Shown here: in pieces, positions 3,664 to 7,367 of the stretch | How positions within the stretch are numbered: position 1 is the first letter of the stretch | Layout of the letters: each line of letters opens with the position of its first letter | From: an uncultured delta proteobacterium | GTDB taxonomy: Bacteria; Myxococcota_A; Bradymonadia; REDH01 | Assembly: GCA_903912275.1 (NCBI GenBank) | Contig: CAIWGR010000395.1 | Span: 1 to 7,367, forward strand | Reading direction: 5' to 3' | DNA length: 7,367 nt | Program-made: the position numbers and the translations under genes | Notes under the pieces: model-generated | The model's database searches: none | Seen by the model: the letters and a program-made list of their open reading frames with translations, nothing else | What the model was told of the DNA's origin: nothing

Positions 3664-6303
3664 ATGCCTCGACATCCGAAGAAATTTGCCGCCGCCCTCG
3701 CCACCATCTTCTCCAACAAAGCCGAGCTCCGCACCCTCCTGCGCCAAACGCTGCTCGATGAAGGCTTCGCTGCCCCGTCGAACAGGGCGGAACCCCTCGA
3801 GGCCGCCATCTACGCCGCCTGTAGCCGCAACGAAGAGATGCCGGCGCTGCTGCTCTCCGCCCTCTACTCAAAAGAGGCCCGTCATCTCTGCGCCGAACTT
3901 GGGCTCGGACGCCCCACCACGGGCCCCGCGGCCGTCCTCATCCTCCTGACCCACTTCGGCTTCCCCGCGCTCGACGACGCCGAAGAGGAGACCGTCGAGG
4001 CCGACGACGACTGCGACGACGAATCCTCCGTGCGGCAGACCCACCGCGCGGCCAAAGCAGCCTTCCTCGCAGAGGTTGCGCTCAACGACGAGCGGGTCGC
4101 CCGAACGCTCATGGACCACCAGGCCCAGGCGCTCCGCGAGGCCACGGAACTCACGAAGACGCCCGAGGCCGTTCTCGTCTCCATCGCGACGGGCGGCGGC
4201 AAGACCATGGTCGGCAACGAGTTCGTCCGAGACTGGCTCGCCAACGACCGAGGCGCCGTCCTCTGGGTCACCAAAGACTGGGACCTGCTCTTCCAGGCCT
4301 TCGCCGACGCCAGCCAGCGTGGCATCACCTCCGCAGAGACCGCGCGACGGATCGGCGGACGCTCCAAGGCCCTCCGCTTCCTCGAAGAGGCCAGCGGCAC
4401 GCGCGCCACGGGCATCACCTACACCACGCTCCACAGTCTGCTGAGCCGCACAAGCGGGCAGAGCAGGCTCCGCACCCTCCCCGGCCGCCCCACACTCGTC
4501 GTCTGGGACGAGTGCCACTGGGCCGACAACGCCGCCTCCAGCGACCTCATCCGGAAGCTCGCGGCCGGCCGTCACATCACGCTGCTCGGCCTCACGGGAA
4601 CCCCCAAGCCCACCACCCTCGACATCTTCAGGCCCACCACCCCGTGGAGCTACCGGACCCTCGCCGACCGCGGCGTCCTCGCACGGCTCGAAGAGGTCAT
4701 CTCCATCCCCACCGGCGTCACCTGGACCCCAACCGCCGGCGCCTCCAGCGGCGACTTCTCCCTCGAGTCCATCGCCCAGCTCGGCGGCATCAAACCCCGC
4801 AACAGCCTCATCGTCGACACCTACTGCGCCGATCCCGCCAGCTTCGGAAAGACCCTCCTCTTCGCCTGCAGCATCGAGCAGGCCAACGCCCTCTGCAAAG
4901 CCTTCTCACGCCGCGGCGCCAGCGTCGTCGCCTTCCACGCCGGCCTCTCCGAAGCCGACAACCAGCTCGCGCTCGCCCGCTTCCGCAGCGGCTCCGCGCA
5001 GCTCCTCGTCAACGTCGCAAAGTTCACCCACGGCGTCGACGTTCCCGACATCGAGACCCTCTTCCTCTGCCGCCCCACAATGAGCGATGTCCTCTTCGCA
5101 CAGATGGTCGGTCGCGCGGTCCGCAAGGCACCCGGCAAGGACTCCTTCCGCATCGTCGAATTCACCGACAATGTGGCCCGCTTCGCCGGCAACCTCCACG
5201 CCGCAGAACAGTACTTCAGCGGAGCAGGCTCCGGCGGCGCAACCACGCCCCGTCCACGCCCCGCCACCTCCCGCGAACGCGCCCAGCGGTATGACCACAC
5301 CGGCACGCTCCTCTGGCTCCCCGACGCGCCCTCCATCCCCGAACCGCTGCGCGGCATCCCCTTCCGTCACGGCCAGACCTTCGGCATCGAGTTCGAACTC
5401 ACCACCCCCGACGGCGTCATCCCGGAGGCCCACAGCGCCGCGTGGATGCTCCGTGCAGAGTCACTCCGGCGGGCGCTCGCCGCGGCTCTGCCCGGCCGCG
5501 TCTGCCCCGTCGTCACGCCCGAGTACCAGGGCGCGAACGGCGACAAGGATGTCTCCCTCTGGAACGTCGAGCGCGACAGCAGCTGCGGCTGGGAGGTCAC
5601 CTCCCCCGTGCTCCAAGGCGAGCGCGGCATGCTCGAGGTATGGACCGCCTGCCAGGCGCTCGAGGCCACCGCGGCCCAGCTCGGGCTCGTCGTGAACTGG
5701 AACACCGGCACCCACATCCACCTCGGCTGGCTCGGCGAACAACATGGCGCGGAGATCGTACGGGCACTCCGCATCGCACGGCTGGTCGAGCCCGTCCTCG
5801 CTACGCTCGTGGCACCGTCGCGCATCGCGGCATCGCGCACCGGCGGCTACGACATCGACCTGCCGAACGGCTTCTGCCGGCCCGTGGCCACGGTCTTCCC
5901 CGAATCCTTCCTCGGCAGTTCACCGACCACCGACGAGCTCCTCGCACGCGCCCAATCTGAGGACGGGCGCTACCTGACCGTCAACGTCCTCCCGCTCTCG
6001 AGCATCGGAACGGTCGAAGTCCGCATGCACAGCGGCACGCTCGACGCCGCCAAAATCCTCACCTGGGTCGGCCTCTGGATGGAGCTGCTCTTCGTTGCCG
6101 GCAACAGCAACACGGCCATCCCGCAGGTCGATGACCGCACCGTCATCCGCCCGTCTCGACAGCTCGTGCCGCTGCTGTCCTCGCTGCTCCCCAACGCCAA
6201 GACCCCGGTGCAGCAGGCCTTCCTGCGCCGGCTCGAAACCCGCAGCAACGCCATGGTCGCAAGGTGGTCGACCGTGCCGACGCTCGCGCCATGGCTGGCC
6301 TAG
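3664..6303 (+). CDS. SF2 helicase fused to a putative amidoligase (Amidoligase_2-like), 879 aa
   Basis: Domains in order. (1) Residues 1-82 are a small helical region (FAAALATIFSNKAELRTLL) tentatively resembling effector-associated domains. (2) Residues 103-122 are a very acidic linker. (3) Residues 145-520 are a complete SF2 helicase/ATPase core of COG1061 type: DHQAQAL (151), Walker A ATGGGKT with K180, Walker B DECH (282-285), TGT (311-313), LLFACSIEQAN (398), FHAGLSEAD (424), THGVDVPD (455) and QMVGRAVRK (480). The core should hydrolyse ATP on DNA or RNA. (4) Residues about 520-567 are a Pro/Arg/Gly-rich hinge. (5) Residues 568-815 match the putative amidoligase pattern: GIEFEL (E576, E578), RDSSCGWEVTSP (D638, E644), GTHIHL (H684, H686), YLTVN and TVEVRMHSGT (E785, R787). 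That fold makes amide bonds from a carboxylate and an amine with ATP. Both catalytic sets look intact. Substrates and nucleic-acid preference are unknown. The helicase call is firm, the amidoligase call strong, the N-terminal domain tentative. Confidence 0.92.
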   Translation: MPRHPKKFAAALATIFSNKAELRTLLRQTLLDEGFAAPSNRAEPLEAAIYAACSRNEEMPALLLSALYSKEARHLCAELGLGRPTTGPAAVLILLTHFGFPALDDAEEETVEADDDCDDESSVRQTHRAAKAAFLAEVALNDERVARTLMDHQAQALREATELTKTPEAVLVSIATGGGKTMVGNEFVRDWLANDRGAVLWVTKDWDLLFQAFADASQRGITSAETARRIGGRSKALRFLEEASGTRATGITYTTLHSLLSRTSGQSRLRTLPGRPTLVVWDECHWADNAASSDLIRKLAAGRHITLLGLTGTPKPTTLDIFRPTTPWSYRTLADRGVLARLEEVISIPTGVTWTPTAGASSGDFSLESIAQLGGIKPRNSLIVDTYCADPASFGKTLLFACSIEQANALCKAFSRRGASVVAFHAGLSEADNQLALARFRSGSAQLLVNVAKFTHGVDVPDIETLFLCRPTMSDVLFAQMVGRAVRKAPGKDSFRIVEFTDNVARFAGNLHAAEQYFSGAGSGGATTPRPRPATSRERAQRYDHTGTLLWLPDAPSIPEPLRGIPFRHGQTFGIEFELTTPDGVIPEAHSAAWMLRAESLRRALAAALPGRVCPVVTPEYQGANGDKDVSLWNVERDSSCGWEVTSPVLQGERGMLEVWTACQALEATAAQLGLVVNWNTGTHIHLGWLGEQHGAEIVRALRIARLVEPVLATLVAPSRIAASRTGGYDIDLPNGFCRPVATVFPESFLGSSPTTDELLARAQSEDGRYLTVNVLPLSSIGTVEVRMHSGTLDAAKILTWVGLWMELLFVAGNSNTAIPQVDDRTVIRPSRQLVPLLSSLLPNAKTPVQQAFLRRLETRSNAMVARWSTVPTLAPWLA

Positions 6304-6317
6304 TCGAGGCCTAGGCC
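6297..6317. terminator. Hairpin across the convergent stop codons, possible bidirectional terminator
   Basis: GGCCTAG (6297-6303) and CTAGGCC (6311-6317) form a perfect 7-bp stem with the 7-nt loop TCGAGGC. Each arm contains a stop codon: TAG of the helicase-amidoligase gene in the left arm, TAG of the leftward gene in the right arm. The right arm is also part of a 10-bp palindrome GGCCTAGGCC (6308-6317). Neither strand shows a T run, so termination is inferred from the convergent position. Confidence 0.4.
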
Positions 6318-7367
6318 GCGTCGGGGTCGGAGCCACCCTCCGACGCCGGCGGCTCGCCCGGCGGGAGCAGCAGCGGCCCACGCGGGGACTCCTCGGAAGC
6401 GGGGACCTCCGAGGCCAGCAGACGGTCGGCGCGCAGGGCATCGTTCGCGATGAGGCGCGCCTCTGCCTCCGCATCGGTCGCGCCGGGCTCCATCCGCAGC
6501 TTCTCTGTCGCCACCTCATCCCGGGCGGCGAGCAGCGCTGTCTCCTGCTTGAACAGGTCGAGGTGGCCCATGATCCAGACCATGAAGGCACCCTTCTTGT
6601 CCGCGTAGGCCTCCGCTGCTGTCACAGGGGGCTCCGCGGCCTGCGGCTCCGCGGCCTGCGGCTCCTGTTTGGTCTTCACAATCCACTCGCCCCACTTCCT
6701 CGGGCGCGGGGTTCCGTCGGCCTGGGTGATCTCGAAGCGCTTTGACCGCGGCGTCGGCCACTCGTCCGACTTCCCAAACCCGCCCAGCGCATCCTCGATT
6801 TCCTTCTTGAACCGGTCGAAAGGGTCCGGCCTGGTTTGCGGTTGCCGAGACAGGTCGAGCAGCTCCTGCACCGCCCGGTTGGCATGCACCACGAGCGCCT
6901 CCGCGGCCTCGTCGAGCTCCAGCCGCCCGGTGCAGGCCAGGTCCAAGTCCCGCCGGTCCAAGAGGATGGCGATGCGACGGAGCAGCGCCCGCTCGTTGAT
7001 TCGGAAGCTGGGGCTCGGCGTGTGGGTGCCCTCTGCCTCCGCCCGCAACGGCGGAAGCGGAAGCGGAGGCCGGCTCCAGGTTGGCGGATAGAGCGGATGC
7101 GACCCCCTCCGCTCCATCTTGAGCAGCATATCGAGCGTGACGGGGTGCTCGCTCACCCGCCGAAGTCGAATGATGAGCCCCCGGAGTCGCTCCGCCGGCA
7201 TCGCCCGGTGGCGACCGAGCTGCTGCTCATCACTGACCAGCGGCCGCGCCGAGACGTAGTCGCGCAACACGAGGGTCGTCGAAGCCCAAGCCTCGAGCTC
7301 CGGCGCATGCGAAGACCCCTGCAGTGCGAGCTGGGCCAACCAGCCCGTGAAGGCGTGCACAACCCCT
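6311..7367 (-). CDS. Hypothetical protein, at least 349 aa (5' end uncertain at the right edge)
   Basis: I do not recognise this protein. The frame is open to the right edge. A GTG at 7360 could be the start, but the only purine run before it (AGGGG) is 2 nt away, so the true start is probably outside the window. Numbered from that GTG, residues 1-180 are mostly helical with a Pro-rich break (90-118, including RPPLPLPPLRAE). Residues 121-170 are Leu/Arg-rich helices (INERALLRRIAILLDRRDLDL). Residues 180-230 hold FDRFKKEIEDALGG and KWGEWIVKT. Residues 233-244 are a short repeat (PQAAE twice), residues 253-315 are helical (KGAFMVWIMGHLDLF), and the tail is Pro/Ser/Glu-rich. There is no signal peptide or clear transmembrane helix. 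It converges on the helicase-amidoligase gene with 7 bp between stops, so it belongs to a separate transcription unit. Confidence 0.75.
   Translation of the reverse strand, partial: GVVHAFTGWLAQLALQGSSHAPELEAWASTTLVLRDYVSARPLVSDEQQLGRHRAMPAERLRGLIIRLRRVSEHPVTLDMLLKMERRGSHPLYPPTWSRPPLPLPPLRAEAEGTHTPSPSFRINERALLRRIAILLDRRDLDLACTGRLELDEAAEALVVHANRAVQELLDLSRQPQTRPDPFDRFKKEIEDALGGFGKSDEWPTPRSKRFEITQADGTPRPRKWGEWIVKTKQEPQAAEPQAAEPPVTAAEAYADKKGAFMVWIMGHLDLFKQETALLAARDEVATEKLRMEPGATDAEAEARLIANDALRADRLLASEVPASEESPRGPLLLPPGEPPASEGGSDPDAA
6631..6665 (-). repeat. 15-bp tandem repeat (2.3 copies) inside the leftward gene
   Basis: The unit GCTCCGCGGCCTGCG occurs at 6631-6645 and 6646-6660, followed by a partial GCTCC. 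The unit length is a multiple of three, and on the coding strand it yields PQAAE-PQAAE-P. It is a flexible linker that could change copy number by slippage without breaking the frame. Confidence 0.75.

Noticed and set aside
3868..4575. Leftward 235-codon frame opposite the helicase
   Set aside because: It is antisense to recognised helicase motifs (Walker A, DECH) and has no independent support.
6631..6665. CRISPR-like or larger tandem array
   Set aside because: Only 2.3 copies of a 15-bp in-frame coding repeat with no spacers. It encodes a PQAAE linker. No CRISPR, tRNA, rRNA or transposase signature was seen anywhere in the window.

Overview
The window is GC-rich throughout, with a strong preference for G or C at third codon positions. 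One gene encodes a lipoprotein with a low-complexity Asp/Ser/Thr-rich linker right after the lipobox. Together with the domain style of the large gene, this suits a Myxococcota/Bradymonadia-type bacterium (the former Deltaproteobacteria). That is a guess from style; no rRNA or marker gene is present to fix the taxonomy.

Layout. Positions 1-2012 hold three leftward (minus-strand) genes. In order of transcription they are a 190-aa unknown protein (2012-1440), a 301-aa Ala/Arg/Glu-rich, probably coiled-coil protein (1365-460), and the start of a secreted lipoprotein (374 to the left edge and beyond). A 455-bp divergent intergenic region (2013-2467) follows. It contains an AT-rich block, a 14-bp palindrome, an 8-bp-stem hairpin and a 10-bp-period direct repeat. 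Positions 2468-6303 hold three rightward genes: an 86-aa unknown protein with a very strong ribosome binding site, a 243-aa membrane protein of the DUF347/COG4705 type with four internal repeats, and an 879-aa multidomain protein. From 6311 to the right edge a leftward gene of at least 349 codons converges on the 879-aa gene with only 7 bp between the stop codons.

The standout is the 879-aa protein at 3664-6303. It joins a complete SF2 helicase core (GGGKT, DECH, TGT, GVDVP, QMVGRAVR) to a C-terminal domain with the conserved pattern of the putative amidoligase family Amidoligase_2 (GIEFEL, WEVTSP, GTHIHL, TVEVRMHSGT). The amidoligase would be an ATP-dependent carboxylate-amine ligase of the glutamate-cysteine ligase/glutamine synthetase fold. 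The N-terminus is a small all-helical region that resembles, tentatively, the effector-associated (EAD, death-like) domains of bacterial conflict systems, followed by a very acidic linker. I read it as a candidate nucleic-acid-sensing or remodelling motor coupled to a peptide- or amide-bond-forming enzyme, possibly a defence or conflict protein. That functional reading is inference. The 86-aa and membrane proteins lie upstream on the same strand and may be partners, but gaps of 81 and 122 bp mean the operon is not proven.
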